From: Triatoma infestans
Taxonomy: Eukaryota; Arthropoda; Insecta; Hemiptera; Reduviidae
Direction: 5' to 3'
DNA length: 64,000 nucleotides
NCBI GenBank assembly: GCA_011037195.1
Contig: JAAEAF010009148.1
Coordinates: 18,812 to 82,811, forward strand
Below, piece by piece: positions 1-12,141 of this stretch (within the stretch, counting starts at the first letter, position 1; the number at the start of each line of letters is the position of its first letter). Made by a program: the position numbers and the translations under genes. The notes under the pieces are model-generated. The model was not told the origin of the DNA. It saw only the letters and a program-made list of their open reading frames with translations, and did not search any database.

Positions 1-3000
1 TTCAGTAATGGATGTTTACGATATTGTAACAGATTTTGCCAAAGAATTTCGGCCAATTATTGAAATGTATGGGCCTGATCCACTGAACAATGTGATGAGC
101 AAAGTAGTAACAATTTTGGAACATTTAGAAGCTCAAACGGTGAAGATAGGTCGTTTACAGACAAGCTTACAAGATAGAGATGCTGTTATCGCTAGACTAG
201 AAAGAGATAAAGTGGAAAAGGCAGCTGATCGAGCGAGATTCGAGAAAGTTAGTATAAATTTAATATTAACGCTTTTAATTAAAAGACTAATTTAATGAAT
301 ACAGCTTATTGTTTAGAACGTTTAGTTATATTAATACAGTACATGGTTTAATCGTAGCGTCTTGTGGTGCTTCTTTCTATGTAAATTAAATATTTGGGAC
401 CAACTGTTGCAACTTAAGTGACAATTTCTTTTATAATTTTATCCGTCATTTTGTTGGTGCTGTTAGTTTTGGATTCTCATCCACCGTAAAGTAGGTGTAG
501 AGAGTTGATTTTAACGTTACCACATGTGAGGTGCATGACAGAAAGAAAACTCGTTATTTAAGCACGACAGATGAGAATCCGAAACCAGTCAGAACCAACA
601 AAATAAAGCAAGATATGATGGATAAAATCATCCAGCATTGCGGACCCACTACATATTCAACAATTTCTTTCAAAGTGTATTTTTAGTTTTATTAAATTTA
701 GAATTACGTCAGAAATTAAAAAAAATCTATTTCTCTAGAATATACGGGAAAAATAAATGTTTTCCCTTAAAACAAGCAGTTAGTAACGCAGTAAAAGTTA
801 CTAGGTTAATTCTTAGTTAAATTATGCATTTATGTTAATTGCCTTATATGTAATTTAAATGATGGTAGATATTTCCTCAAGTTTTACAATGATCTACATC
901 TTTAAATATAAAAATTGAGACAAATCATTAAAAGTAGTGATGACATTTATTAATAAAATAAAAATAATAGCTTATTTATGGTATAGCAATGAACTTCACT
1001 TTTGACCTTTAGCTGAGTAATCTCGCTTTGATATTTTATCCTTCCACGGTCGATATCAAAATCTTTGCATTCAATTCCAAAGTCACTATATCTTTTATGT
1101 TCAAATGTGGGCCAAATTCACCCACATTTATTTGATTAAAGAGAAATTGCTGTTGGACGCTTATATTTGAATGAAATAGAAGCATATTTTTCATTTTGAA
1201 GTAATTGGCTCAGTGTCATTATGTTTTGGTACTTTAAACTATAAACCAAAATTTCAGAAAGTATAACAATCTAAGAAATATTTTCATATTTAATAAAAAT
1301 AAACCAAAAATTCAGAGTGCTAAAAATTTCGATCTAGAATGAACATAGGTATTCAAACTCAATACTCAATCCGGTAATGCCATTAAATGACCTTCACAGT
1401 AATCTTTTCTTGGCGAACGGGCTATTCTCAGGGTTTTATCTTGGGTGCCGTCCTGTTCAATCCATAATCGTAATTTATTTTTCAGTTAATCCGTTCATGA
1501 TCTATATTTAAAACATATATAATTTTACCAAACTGGATTTTTTTTTTTTTTTTTAAGGAGTTAGAACAGATTGAAGAACATTGGCGTGAAGAATCGCACG
1601 AAATGGTTGCCGTTGTTAACAGGCTTCAAGAGGAAAATAGGAAGTTATTGAAAGCTTTAGCCACTAAGCAGGATACCCCATCTGGCAATCATTGTAATTA
1701 TTTATATTTAAAATAACAGTTCTATTGTAATAATTATGTTTATTTAGGCATTTTTGCCAGGTTTTCTGTGTTCCTGTCAGTGTATTTCTACAAGTTAGTT
1801 GCTTGCAACCATCAGCTTCTTAATTGAAAGTATTGCGTCGGATAATATGCTCCGCCGTTTTTCCTTTTGCTCATTATTGAGTGGGGAGTCCACCACTCCG
1901 ATCTGGTGTGAATTTAAATAGTCATGTCGAATAGGAGCTATTTACCTCTTTTCATTGGTAGATAGTTTCAAACATATGTTGACAAAATGAACATCTTGAC
2001 TTAAATTTTTTTTTATTTCTCTTTTACTTTAAAAAAACGGATAACTGACGTTGTCATTTTCTTTCTTCTAACTTCACATTTTATATTCTACCTTAGTTTT
2101 GTTTCTAATGGTATGCCTTGCATTTTTTTTTTATATCAACTAAAAAAGGTGAATAGTGTTCGCGAAATGTTGGGATAAAATTAAAACACAAGAGGAAAGA
2201 TGATTACTTCTTTATATTAACCCAACCAGCAGGCCAATAAGCCATCATTTTTTAATAGATATTAATTTTTTGTTTTAGCTGTATTTTAATTCTCATGTTG
2301 TGATTTAAGCTGTAATAGAATATTCAAATAAAGAAGCTGTTACCATGAAAGAATGGTAAATAAAAAAAAGAGCACATTGAAACAGCTGTATCATTCTTCC
2401 AGAAGAGCAGATCTCTCAAACTTAATGCATTATTATCTACTACTGCTTATAATAATGAGAAGGAATCTCATTACCCTTTCCTTATTTGTACTTATTATTT
2501 TATTTTGTAGCTCATCCTTTAAGCCCTGAAGTGGATGTAGCAGTTTTGCAAAGATCCCGTGCATCTATTGACAAATTAAGAGATCAGTTGAAACTAAAAG
2601 ATAGGGAAGTAAATGCGAAAGTTACCGAAATTGAAAATGTAAGTTAGAAAGAGCTTAATCAAAATAAATAGCAATATCTATGAAGATCATTGACTATTCC
2701 TTATTTAATATAAGCATAAGTGTATCACATACCACGTAATAGTAAATCAGGAGTTGACCTCGAGGGCACAACAAAAATTATCAGGCCTTAACTTATCAAA
2801 ATTCAAAATGTCATTCGCATAAACGAAGACAGCTCAGGTTTTGCCTTTATCACTAGCATTCAGGATGCACCTATGTCTGCACAATAGTAAAGGACAATAG
2901 CCATGTCTCTTCTAGCTCAAGGCAACCTGCAGCTGTTATTGCTCAGCAGGTCCCTATAGATTCGTATGTTTTTTAAGCGAAAATCGATTTATAACACAGG

Positions 3001-6000
3001 ACTACCTTTTTTAGTATTTCTATTCTGTCCAAATAGCTCTTTCATAAATACTGGAGTATGGATTTTTAAACTAGCCAGATCTTCGCTTGCCTGGCGCTCT
3101 ATTTCTCATGGTCTGAATAGTGTTTTTCAATTATCTTGATAGATTATTTGCTCAAGCATCTATGAAGCTAAAGAATTGTTTAGGGGCGATAGAGGACTCC
3201 TTCAGTCACCAACTTGTCACCTCTTCGTTTCCCCGATGTAGTACAGTCACAGTACTAACTAGTGTCAGGAAGTGCTACTTCCTGGCTCTATTAGCCATGT
3301 AAACAATCACATATCAATCTGATAAACATAAGTTTCTTTAGTGCTGCCTTGAGTATCAGTGAGAACCGCAATTTTGAGATTTGTCAATCTCGCCCGGAGA
3401 TCTCCGCTCCAGAAATTTATATAGCCACAGTTTCCTGCATAGATTTCCTAGACAGATTGAGATCTTAACTGCTCCATAGGTCGTTAATATCTACGTTGTC
3501 CTCATTTTCCCTTTTTGTTTTAGAGCTATAATGTGGGGAATAGATATTCTTTCCATGTTTATCATAGATATCTTCTCAATTTACTTATATTCAGTGTGAA
3601 AACTTCATGATTTACATTATGTTTGGATAAAAGCTTTCAGATCAAGTTGATAGATTAATGGGCATTAATAAAGAGCTGCGTAAGAAAATTAGAATATCAC
3701 AGGGGCAAGTAAGAAATCTTATTGATGAAAGAGCAGATTTTTTGACTCAATTGCAAGATCAACAGCATCAGCTAAGTGCTCTAAGACAGAGATTAGGAAT
3801 TGCTGAAAAAGAAAATGAAGATTTAGCGCAATCTCAGGTATGTATATTTTACTTTCCCTTACTGCTGGTTAGAAGTATTGTGAGGCCAGATGTAAACGGT
3901 AGCAGCTTGCCCCACGCCTCTCCAACAAAGATCGCCGTCTGGCAAATCTTGGCCTTTATTATGGGCTGTTGCGCCAAAGGTTTATTTTTGTATGCATTAA
4001 AAATAAAATTTGTCAGTTATGACTAGTAAGTTGCATTAAGAGAAAATCGTGTGTGAGATTTGTATTTAAATGGAAACATATTTTTTGTTTCTGATCATTT
4101 AAACAACTAACTACTGTGCATATTACAGGTGGATAAAATTGATTTAAAAAACAAAGCTGTATTTGACTTGGACGATCCTAATAGGCCTAGATTTACAACA
4201 GAAGAGCTAAAAGAAATTTTGAGAGAACGAAATGAATACAAAGCACGAATAAGTGAGCTTGAAGAAGAGCTACAGTTATACAGGCCTAAAGAAAGTGCCG
4301 TGTAAGTCAAATATTCAATATCTTAGTTGAATGGAACATATTTATTAAACCAAATAATTACTTTTAAAAAAAAATACAAAATAAAAGAACTTGTTCTACT
4401 GTTTTTTTAATTTAAGGCGCGTCAACTTCTATGGTCATTGACGCCCAGAACCTTCTCAGTGCTCTGCCGGCCACCGGACAGTTTTCTTTCGTTACAGTCT
4501 ACACTTATAGGGGACAGTGAGCTGTAGAGGCTCCTAGGAAGAGAAAATCTAAGGGCAGCACTGGTGGACTCGAATTCAGGACCACTCGAGTCCAGCGCCC
4601 TACCACTAGCTAATTCCTTCTCTTCTACTGTGTTATTATTTTTATTTTCACATATTGCAGTAAGGAAGTATTACGATTGTGTTCAATTTTTGAAATTGAG
4701 TGTTTACATGAAGACACATCTTTTGAGGACCACCGTACAAAAAAAAATTCTTTAGCCCCGGTCTGGTTGTGAACATAATACCTTAAAAATGGAAATTTGC
4801 AGTCTCTTGATATTCTAATTTTGTTTCACCAGGGAATCATCCCAAGGTTTCTGTCAAAATCCATCTCCAGAAGTGTAACTAACTCGGAGAAAGCTCCAAA
4901 GATTAATTTTTTTGAACGTGCTAACATATACAGAGGCCTGTCACTTTTGTGTATACAGGTTTCCGAGAAAATTGATTTACAGGGCCTCGGGTAGCTGTGG
5001 CATTAAACTTTCCTCCAAATATGATCTCCGTTCAGCCTGTACATCAGATTAAGGACAATTACAAACGTTGCTCAGATTGCAACTTTGAAGAAAGTCGGTA
5101 AATTATGTGCGATTACTTTTTTGTTTCAATTTTTGCGATTTTTTCTCTCTTGTTAGCGATTTCTTTAACTTGTTATTCTATTCGTTGTAATATATAGGGT
5201 TATTATTTTGAAAAACGTTTCCAGGAAAATGGATTTTAGGAGTCGTAGGAGATCTGCTACGTTAGCCATATCTAGCATTCCAGTTTAATGTACGGCTCCA
5301 GAACTTTAATATTAAGACCAGTTAGTAAAAATTCCAACTTTGAAGAAAATTTAATGTATTTCAAGAAACAGAGAATTGCAATAAAATAAAATCGAGTTTG
5401 TTTTCATATCAGAATTTTTTTTTTCTAGTTGTGTTGAGGAAGAAGTTGATGTTGAGGAGTTTGACGAAGATGATGCACCCGTGCAAGGACCATTGCCTTA
5501 CGAACCAAATGATGCACCTTGGCGTAAATCTGAGTCTCGCATAAGAAAACTGCAAGTATCTTTCAATTATAACGATTTTAACCCTGCAATTTCATTACAT
5601 AAATTTTTTTTGTCTTAAACGTTCAAGTTGTTTCATTCATGGTATTGCCTATGTAAATATTTATTTTTTTAAGTCAAATTCTTGATAAATATCAGAGCAT
5701 CGGAGATGTTCCTAATAAATATTTTGAAAGTTCTTTTAAGAAATGGTATCAGAGGCAAAAGACTAAGTTGCGCTCGTTCAAAAAGCACATACAAAACAAG
5801 AAAATGATAAACACTCTCTTGTTTACATTGTATTTAAAAAAAAGTTGTAAAACACTTGACATGACTTTCTAATACTTCAGTTGTCAAAGTTCTAATAGAC
5901 AAATTTTTTCAAAAGTCGAAATTTATATATCTCTTTCTATCATGTGTTGTAGATAATCACATGATGAATGGGTAATAATTTCTACCATTGCTATTTTTAT

Positions 6001-6608
6001 GTTTTCTAGTCTTGAACATAAATAATTTTTAGAAGCAGTTCTAAACAGTTAAAACTTTGATTTTATTCAGATCTCTCTCTTAGACGTACTTAAACTTTTA
6101 TTTATTTCTCTTTTACTTTAAAAGTTTGTTATTTCTCTTTTACCTTTAAAAAACGGATAACTGACGTTGTCACTTTCTTTTTTCTAACTTCACATTATAT
6201 ATTCTACCTTAGTTTTGTTTCTAATGGTATGCCTTGTATTTTTTTTTTTTTTATATATCAACTAAAAAAGGTGAATAGTGTTCGCGAAACGTTGGGATAA
6301 AATTAAAACACTAGAGGACTTATACTTCTTTCTGTTGAGAACTAAAATTGAAAAATTTTTGAATTGAGTAGTCTATCATTTGAAATTTGAGAATTACAAG
6401 AAAATAAAGCGCATAGGATTTTTTTTTTTGTACCAGATTCTTTTTTTCCCCAAAATATAATTAAATCATTTTATATTTTTTCAGATTCCGAAAGTTATTT
6501 AACGAGACTAACGTAACTATACTTGGGTCAAGCCCTAAAAGAAGTTTGTCATCATTTTCAAAAATGACACTTGCTACTTCTGCAAATGCTGCTGATACAA
6601 CATTATAA
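1..6608 (+). CDS. RILPL: RILP-like protein (RILPL) gene, 5' end outside window
   Basis: Seven coding exons (2-247, 1558-1693, 2511-2638, 3634-3837, 4129-4301, 5429-5551, 6485-6608) join in frame to 375 codons from the Met at base 8. What I see: an N-terminal VMDVYDIVTDFAKEF helix (RH1 region), long coiled-coil stretches (exons 2-4), an RH2 motif DLDDPNRPRFTTEEL at about residues 249-263 followed by a heptad helix, an acidic linker and a short basic C-terminus. Known of the family: RILP-like adaptors bind active Rab GTPases through RH2 and link them to dynein or myosin motors and to ciliary and lysosomal traffic; human RILPL1 is about 400 residues, so little is missing. The reading frame already covers Ser-Val before the Met, as in relatives, so the true start is upstream of base 1. 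Frame, motif order and length make the family call firm; the exact orthologue is inferred. Confidence 0.93.
2..247 (+). CDS. RILPL: RILPL exon 1 of window (RH1 domain)
   Basis: Encodes SVMDVYDI..ARFEK and ends at AAA|GTTAGT in phase 0. The bases ttcag at 1-5 could be an acceptor, but the Ser-Val codons before Met 8 match the family consensus, so the coding frame probably continues leftward. It contains the RH1 helical region that dimerises and contacts motor proteins in relatives. Confidence 0.88.
437..665. repeat. Foldback GAAAC repeat, subfamily 2, in RILPL intron 1
   Basis: Left arm about 449-490 and right arm about 555-605 are inverted copies sharing GATGAGAATCC..AACCAACAAAA. The right side continues into ATCCAGCATTGCGGACC..CACATATTCAAC, which recurs at 38644-38672. 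Same family as the pieces near 12285, 14370 and 38560. Confidence 0.7.
1558..1693 (+). CDS. RILPL: RILPL exon 2 (coiled coil)
   Basis: Follows a 16-base T run ending in AAG. Reads ELEQIEEHWREESHEMVAVV, a strongly heptad-like helix matching the family's post-RH1 coiled coil. The donor ATT|GTAATT leaves one base, completed by CT of exon 3 to give Ser. Confidence 0.9.
1999..2205 (+). repeat. Dispersed repeat copy 1 (RILPL intron 2)
   Basis: About 200 bp, nearly identical to 6088-6325: ATTTCTCTTTTACTTT, GGATAACTGACGTTGTCA, then GTGTTCGCGAAAYGTTGGG and AAAATTAAAACAC. Both copies have the same orientation and bracket exons 3-6. Confidence 0.8.
2511..2638 (+). CDS. RILPL: RILPL exon 3 (coiled coil)
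   Basis: Acceptor TTTTGTAG|CT, donor AAT|GTAAGT. Reads HPLSPEVDVAVLQRSRASID and then a charged helix (KLRDQLKLKDREVNAKVTEI). It restores phase 0 at its end. Confidence 0.9.
2639..3633 (+). other. RILPL intron 3, no element recognised
   Basis: 995 bp between exons 3 and 4. I see no coding similarity. Short open frames here have no exon-like borders. Confidence 0.5.
3634..3837 (+). CDS. RILPL: RILPL exon 4 (coiled coil)
   Basis: Reads LSDQVDRLMGINKELRKKIR and on to EDLAQSQ, 68 codons, donor CAG|GTATGT. Acceptor choice: the stronger-looking TTTCAG at 3635-3640 would throw the frame into a stop, whereas AAAAG|CTT at 3633/3634 keeps phase 0 and the family's RLM motif. The acceptor therefore has a weak pyrimidine tract. 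Confidence 0.85.
4129..4301 (+). CDS. RILPL: RILPL exon 5 (RH2 domain)
   Basis: Acceptor TATTACAG|GTG, donor GCCGT|GTAAGT. Carries the diagnostic RH2 block NRPRFTTEELKEILRERNEY followed by KARISELEEELQLYRP. In RILP-family proteins this helix pair forms the four-helix Rab-binding dimer. Confidence 0.93.
4403..4622 (-). mobile_element. tRNA-derived SINE copy, antisense, RILPL intron 5
   Basis: On the minus strand it starts with a degraded tRNA head (TTAGCTAGTGGTAGGGCGC, then a B-box-like GAATTCGAGTCC), followed by a body shared with 20809-21004 (GAGCCTCTACAGCTCACTGT). It ends in A-rich sequence, seen as the T run at 4403. A 9-bp repeat TTCTACTGT at 4394-4402 and 4623-4631 looks like the target duplication. 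Confidence 0.75.
5429..5551 (+). CDS. RILPL: RILPL exon 6 (acidic linker)
   Basis: Acceptor TTTTTCTAG|T. Reads CVEEEVDVEEFDEDDAPVQG and then ..WRKSESRIRK. The only nearby GT donor (5556) leads exon 7 into a stop after five codons. A GC donor at 5552 (ACT|GCAAGT) keeps the frame and rebuilds RIRKLF, as in relatives. See findings. Confidence 0.82.
6088..6325 (+). repeat. Dispersed repeat copy 2 (RILPL intron 6)
   Basis: Direct repeat of 1999-2205, with an extra internal duplication of the TTATTTCTCTTTTACYTT block. Ends with GTTCGCGAAACGTTGGG and AAAATTAAAACACTAGAGG. Confidence 0.8.
6485..6608 (+). CDS. RILPL: RILPL exon 7 (C-terminus and stop)
   Basis: Acceptor TTTTTTCAG|ATT. The first base completes a Leu codon, then FRKLFNETNVTILGSSPKRS.. 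to TAA at 6606-6608. The Ser/Thr-rich tail is species-specific. An AATAAA within GATAAATAAAGC near 6921-6931 is the first obvious poly(A) signal downstream. Confidence 0.85.
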
Positions 6609-7094
6609 TTAAAAATCCACAGAAACAAATTATTTATGATTTAACAAAAAAAAATCGATATTGCATCAATAACAATTTATTTTTATATTGGCACATTTTA
6701 CAACAGGGGTCAGCGTTTTTAAATTAAAAAAAAAAGTAATTCATCTATCATCTCACTTTATGAGTTTAAATTGATATCTTTTTGACAATATTAAGGGGGT
6801 TTAGATTTTTGACAGCTCAGCAATTCTCACTAAGCACTCATTGCTTATTCTTTTCTATAAGTTTGGATGCATTTTTGGTATGAGGTTTATAATTTTATAA
6901 AATACAAACAGTTAGGTGTGGATAAATAAAGCTGCATTTATTTTAGTTATGTGACGTATGTGTCATGTCGTAATTATACCGAATGGTTAAAGATTATAAG
7001 ATAAGCAGTTTTCTGTAAAACCATTAGAAAATAATTTCAAATAACCTTTTCCTTTATAGTTGTTTTTTGGGTACTTTTTTGGCTGTATTATTTT

Positions 7095-7698
7095 AATTCT
7101 TCAAAGGGATGATAAATTTTAACCTTCTTACAGCCATAAATTTATTTATTTCATCATTATTTAAATTATAATATTTCCCGACGTTTCGACACTCCGCGTG
7201 GTGTCATTGTCTAGGGATGCTTATACAATCACTTTGTTACATTTTTTTTAAGTATGTGTTTTATTTTGTACCTAATACTAAGGCTTCTAATGAACGTACG
7301 ATTAAGTAAGGTGACTCAAATACAACAGCCATAGATATCATAAAACATTAAAATAAACTCAGCTTGAATAAACAGAAACCACATGGTCAAAAAAACTTAA
7401 TACATTATAAGGCGATAAAATTTTTTAAAAAATTAACATAAATATAAAGAACAGTAGACGATAACATATCAAATGTTACAAAATCATAAATTTTTAAAAA
7501 ATAATAACGAAGCCTTAGTATTAGGTACAAAATAAAACACATACTTAAAAAATATTTAACAAAGTAATTGTATAAGCATCCCTAGACAATGACACGCGGA
7601 GTGTCGAAACGTCGGGAAATATTATAATTTAAATAATGATGAAATAAATAAATTTATGGCTGTAAGAAGGTTAAAATTTATCATCCCTTTGAAGAATT
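7095..7698. repeat. 604-bp foldback with ~190-bp arms, just 3' of RILPL
   Basis: Left arm 7095-7286 and right arm 7509-7698 are near-perfect reverse complements (AATTCTTCAAAGGGATGATA against TATCATCCCTTTGAAGAATT), around a spacer of about 220 bp. Each arm contains GACAC-loop-GTGTC followed by GAAACGTCGGG (right arm about 7590-7617), the hairpin-GAAAC signature seen in other repeats here. No ORF. Confidence 0.88.
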
Positions 7699-10008
7699 TT
7701 CCTTTAGGTTTTTATGTAGATTTAAAAATGGCTTAGATTTTATTTTCAGGATATTTAATGAGCCCTCGTTGGTATCTCAAAAAGTGTCGAAGGGCAGCGG
7801 GCTCAAAAATTTCAAAATAAAAAAATCTGAGATATATTTAGTTTTAACATAAAAAACTAAGTGACCATATAAAACATTTTTTATCTCTCTGCAATAGTTT
7901 TTGAGAAAAACTGCTTATCTTATAGATTATGGACCACCCTACAGATATATGACAAAGAAGGTGATAAAAAAATATTATCTAGAACAAAATATATAAAATC
8001 TTTTAATCAAAAATTATACTTTCATCTATACATTTTAAAGAATGGTGGTGGCACTCGTTATTGAATTTTATGTATATAATGCTTTTTTTTCTTTTTAATA
8101 AGACTGATCAGTTTTATATATATAATTTTGTAATTATCTCGACATTTTATTTAGTTTATAAAACAACTTTTTTTATGTTACCTTATAAAAAAGAAAAAAA
8201 TTAAATTTTGTTTGATGTTATAAAATAAATGCAAGATATTATTAGGTTTCTAGATATTAAAGGATCTATATTCTTTTCAGCCAGAGATTCCAACTTTTTC
8301 CATTGATTCCCTTCAAATTAATTATTTATATTGGCTGGGTTTTTCAATCTTAATCTGCTAAACTTGAGGCCTCTATTCCTTGGGTTCATTCATACCTTGG
8401 GGCTTAGAAAAAAAAAATCCTAATAACCATCAACTTTTTGAAACAAAATCCTTTTGAATATAAGTCATAAAGAAATAAATATTATATGAACATAGTCATA
8501 AGCATGGATTTATTTACTGTATAGTTCATGAGATAAACTGTTTTTAAGTTGACTGTTGTTAGATTTGCAAATATCAATTAAATTGAAAGTTTTGTATGAT
8601 GTTCCTAGCTTCTGGGTCATTATTATTATTATTTGCGAAAGGGGAGGGCAAAACCCTACGCTATCCAAAGCCCCCCAGGGCCCATATAGCTACCCCGCTT
8701 CTGGGTCATTATTCTGCATTTCATTTTCTCGCCTGCTTCTTCAGGAAGAAACCTATTGTAAATGGACGAAATGTCTGTTTATACCAAAACTGACGCGTTC
8801 TTTATATATGACCATAATGTTTTGCAGCTCTCTTCTCTCTCAAGATGCTTATCACATACACTTCTGAAGTTAAATCTGTGTTTTTGAAATCATTACAAAA
8901 TTTTACTCTTTAGTACTATTCTAACATATTTTTTGAACAAGTTAAGAAAAAATAATAATTAAAAACTGTTTGAAAGGTTAAATTATCCCATTCTTCCTTG
9001 AATGGGCCTCTATCCTTGAAATACCCTGTACGGCCGCTAAAAGATATGTCTAATTTGTTCATTATTCCCTGAAGGACCTTTTAATAAAAAAACCAAAGGA
9101 CAAACTTCCATCCTCTACTAAAAGATCGAAATCTTGACCCGTTCCGGGAGGGAATCTCTGGTTGTATAGGCTTGTAAAAAGCGGCCTTGAAAAAACTTTG
9201 AAGATGCTTCTCGACTTACTTTCAAGTTATATTCTTAACAAGATTTAACTTGAATGAATTTGTTATGATTAATGTTATTCTAAAAGATATATACGCTTAT
9301 GAAAGCTAGAAAGACTGAAAGCGTAATATTTATAGCATATCGCTGGCATTGCTTACTAGAATTGAGATTTGTTGATTTGTTATCTTGCATAACTATTATA
9401 CTATTGTAAATTTGAAATGTAGGTCAAGGAGTATCCTGCAACTTAATTTTGTTTCGTTAAAATTATTTTATTTAATTATTTTATTTTGGCGAAGAAATAT
9501 TTTATAAAATTAACAGTTTTGACGTAATTTATGTGGTTTTCCGCTCATATATTCCTTTAAATTGCTATCATTTAATGTCAAGCAATTTTTTATTTCAAAT
9601 GCTAATTAAATTGTAGATCTCTGCAATGTACTTATTGCTTAACTTCCAAAAAAGTGAAAACTTTTTGTGAAACTAAATTTTCAGCTCGTTAATTTCAATT
9701 AAACTTAATTTAATAATGAAAATTCTTAATACTTCTAATTGAGGTATTCATTTAAAAACAAAAACAAAAAAAATACAGTAGTGATATTGTTTGTAAGAGA
9801 AAAAATATATTTCCAAAATATTGCTTTTTGTGTAATCTTGTGCATCTTGTAAGAATATTAACTAACAGTTTTTACACAAATGTAAAAATGATAATGTTAA
9901 TACTAAAATGTTGTTAGTTTTGGGGTGATTTAGGTTTGGAATTTTGATCTATTTTACACATTGTATTCGAAATTCATGCACAATAACGGGATTTTTTAAA
10001 TTAAAGAA
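7699..10008. other. AT-rich intergenic DNA, no gene seen
   Basis: No coding similarity found. A short GC-richer patch at 8636-8705 (CTATCCAAAGCCCMCYRGG) reappears at 43115-43160, so it is a dispersed repeat fragment. Confidence 0.5.
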
Positions 10009-10043
10009 ATATATATATGTATATATATATATATATATATATA
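10009..10043. repeat. (AT)n microsatellite
   Basis: About 35 bases of alternating AT with one GT interruption. Confidence 0.95.
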
Positions 10044-10204
10044 AATTTTCAGAAGCTCACATTCAAAGTAATTCATTTACTTTAATGTACATGTTCCCTA
10101 CCACTTGTACCGTTTTCGATATGCTACATATGCTGATTATATAATAATTCGCCGATTTTAGATATACATGACACTGAAATGTATATCAAAACGTGATATT
10201 TTTA

Positions 10205-10800
10205 AAATCTTTGCCGCAGTAGACCTTAAGGAGTGAAGGCGGCGAATTCGTTCCGGTTCGTACTAATGTAGCTCCCCTCTTTTCTCTCACGAATGTCAAG
10301 TTTGGAGGGAAAAGTCTACAAATTGAGCAAGGTCTTCCCGGAGCTCAGTTCTTTGCTTACATCATGATAAATGATGATATTTACTCTTTGATCAACAAGG
10401 TTTGGGCGACCTCGTTATGTGGGGAAGCGGCAATAATGTCAAGACACTTGAGGGATAATTGAGGTGCTAGGATTCAGGTATTGAGCATACTAGTAGAGCG
10501 GGCTGAGATGAATGAAATGCTAAAGCAGAAGACAATTTTCCAACTTCTCTCGCTTTCAATAAAACGCCATGACATTAGTTCAAGATGAGAGATCAGCCAA
10601 TAGCTAGAACTAATGAGGCAAAATATTTGGGAATGGTACTAGATAACAAGCTGTCTTGGGCCAAACAGGCCAACTGCACAGCTATAAAAGACTAATCAAC
10701 TTTGAAGCTATTGAAAACCCTTACTGCTCTAAAGTGGGGTGCTAATGCGGACGTATTGGGAGCCGGAAACGGTATATGTGGCCTGAAAATGACAATCATT
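10205..10800 (+). mobile_element. Non-LTR retrotransposon relic (end of RT domain)
   Basis: The frame around 10612-10670 reads NEAKYLGMVLDNKLSW, the block that closes the reverse transcriptase domain of jockey/I/R1-type LINEs (KYLG..LD.KL.W). Upstream sequence is GC-richer than its surroundings and broken by stops; downstream KLLKTLTALKWGANADVLG continues the same element. No intact ORF. Confidence 0.75.
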
Positions 10801-10869
10801 CAAAAACGGCTTGGTAGGAAACGTTCTACTTGGGGGGGGGGGGAATTGAAGTTGATTTTTAAGAGAATT

Positions 10870-11940
10870 TTTATTCGAATGTATATTTAAAGAAATCAAA
10901 ACTTTTATAACTTTTTAAACGATGTTCCTCTAATGACTTTTAAAGTTCAGAAAATTTTTTTTAAGTTCACCCATTATTTTGAAGATTTTAGTTAGTAGTA
11001 TTGAAATATCTTTAATCATGTGCCTAATTAAACAAAATTCTAAACGATTTTGTTTTCAAGGTTTGGTACATCACCTTTTTTTCTAGATTCACTGTTTGCC
11101 TTGTTTTATTTCTTTTAAAATTTATTCCGGATAAAATCTGTCCTGAATATTTTAATTCTAATACGTTTTCTATTAATTTGATATTTATTAAGATTCCCTA
11201 GAGGAAATTGGTATTCTGCTTGCTTTATCGTACATCAATTTTGTTTTAGTTAGTTACAGTCTGTATAGACAGTGTACAGACTGTTGCTACAGTGAAGTTA
11301 TTGCTACAGAATTTTTCCAGCTAATTATTATGATAACCTGGGCAGATCTGTGCTCCTATATTTATTGCTATTTATTTATTATACAATTAACTTTATGCAG
11401 TATCATCTTATTATTGCTATTTTTATTATATTCATTGTTGAAAACTTCTTTTTAGTCCTGAGTATTTAAAGTGTTAACATAGGCCCTGATTTGTTAGTGA
11501 TAGTATTTGATAGGTTCTCATTAGTGGTTGTAAATATGCAAAAGATCCGTGTTTTATATATATTACGCGCATTTTAGTACTTGGGACCTTAGATTAGATT
11601 AGTTTAAGAAGGGGTGGGCCATTTGACCCACTGCGACTAAGGATGTATGAACTCATTAGTTATTACTATTAGTCCCATTGCTATAATTAGACAGCGGCTC
11701 TTTGATGAATGAAAATGGGCCAAGTTTTTCCTTGCCCAAGAGACGGAATCTCAGTGCACTAGATCCTCAAAAAACTCAAGACATGCACCGGCATCTCCTT
11801 CGATCCAGCTAGGTTGGCCATAGCCAGCTAGGCTCAAAAGAAAGCAGACCTATTGAGCAGACAGTAGTCCGTGAGCAAACCACATCTATTCAAATATACC
11901 AGGCATTGCAAGGAGTTTATGGCAATTCTAAATAAAATTT
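10870..11940. other. Intergenic DNA with an unclassified repeat-like patch
   Basis: 10870-11580 is AT-rich without recognisable features. 11590-11890 has markedly different composition and looks like a transposon untranslated region, but I cannot place it. Confidence 0.4.
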
Positions 11941-12047
11941 ATTGTTACTGCTTTTAAATCAAACCAATATTACGAGTACAAGTTGGGCACAGCTATATTT
12001 TACTAGGCCACTGCAACCTAGAAAGATATATTATGGCTTCCTGTTTG

Positions 12048-12141
12048 TACATTGCATTTTAGTCGTCTGTAAAACTGCTGAAATATACAGGTGGTGGTGC
12101 ATTTTAGTCGTCTGTAAAACTATTGAAATATACAGGCGGAG
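12048..12141 (+). repeat. Tandem duplication, two ~47-bp units
   Basis: GCATTTTAGTCGTCTGTAAA followed by ACTRYTGAAATATACAGG occurs twice back to back. Confidence 0.85.

Noticed and set aside
3635..3640. TTTCAG as acceptor of RILPL exon 4
   Set aside because: It puts TAA in frame at once; AAAAG at 3633 keeps the conserved frame.
5552..5560. GT donor at 5556 as the normal end of RILPL exon 6
   Set aside because: It gives a stop five codons into exon 7 and loses the conserved RIRKLF context; the GC donor four bases earlier fits. It may still be used as a minor site.
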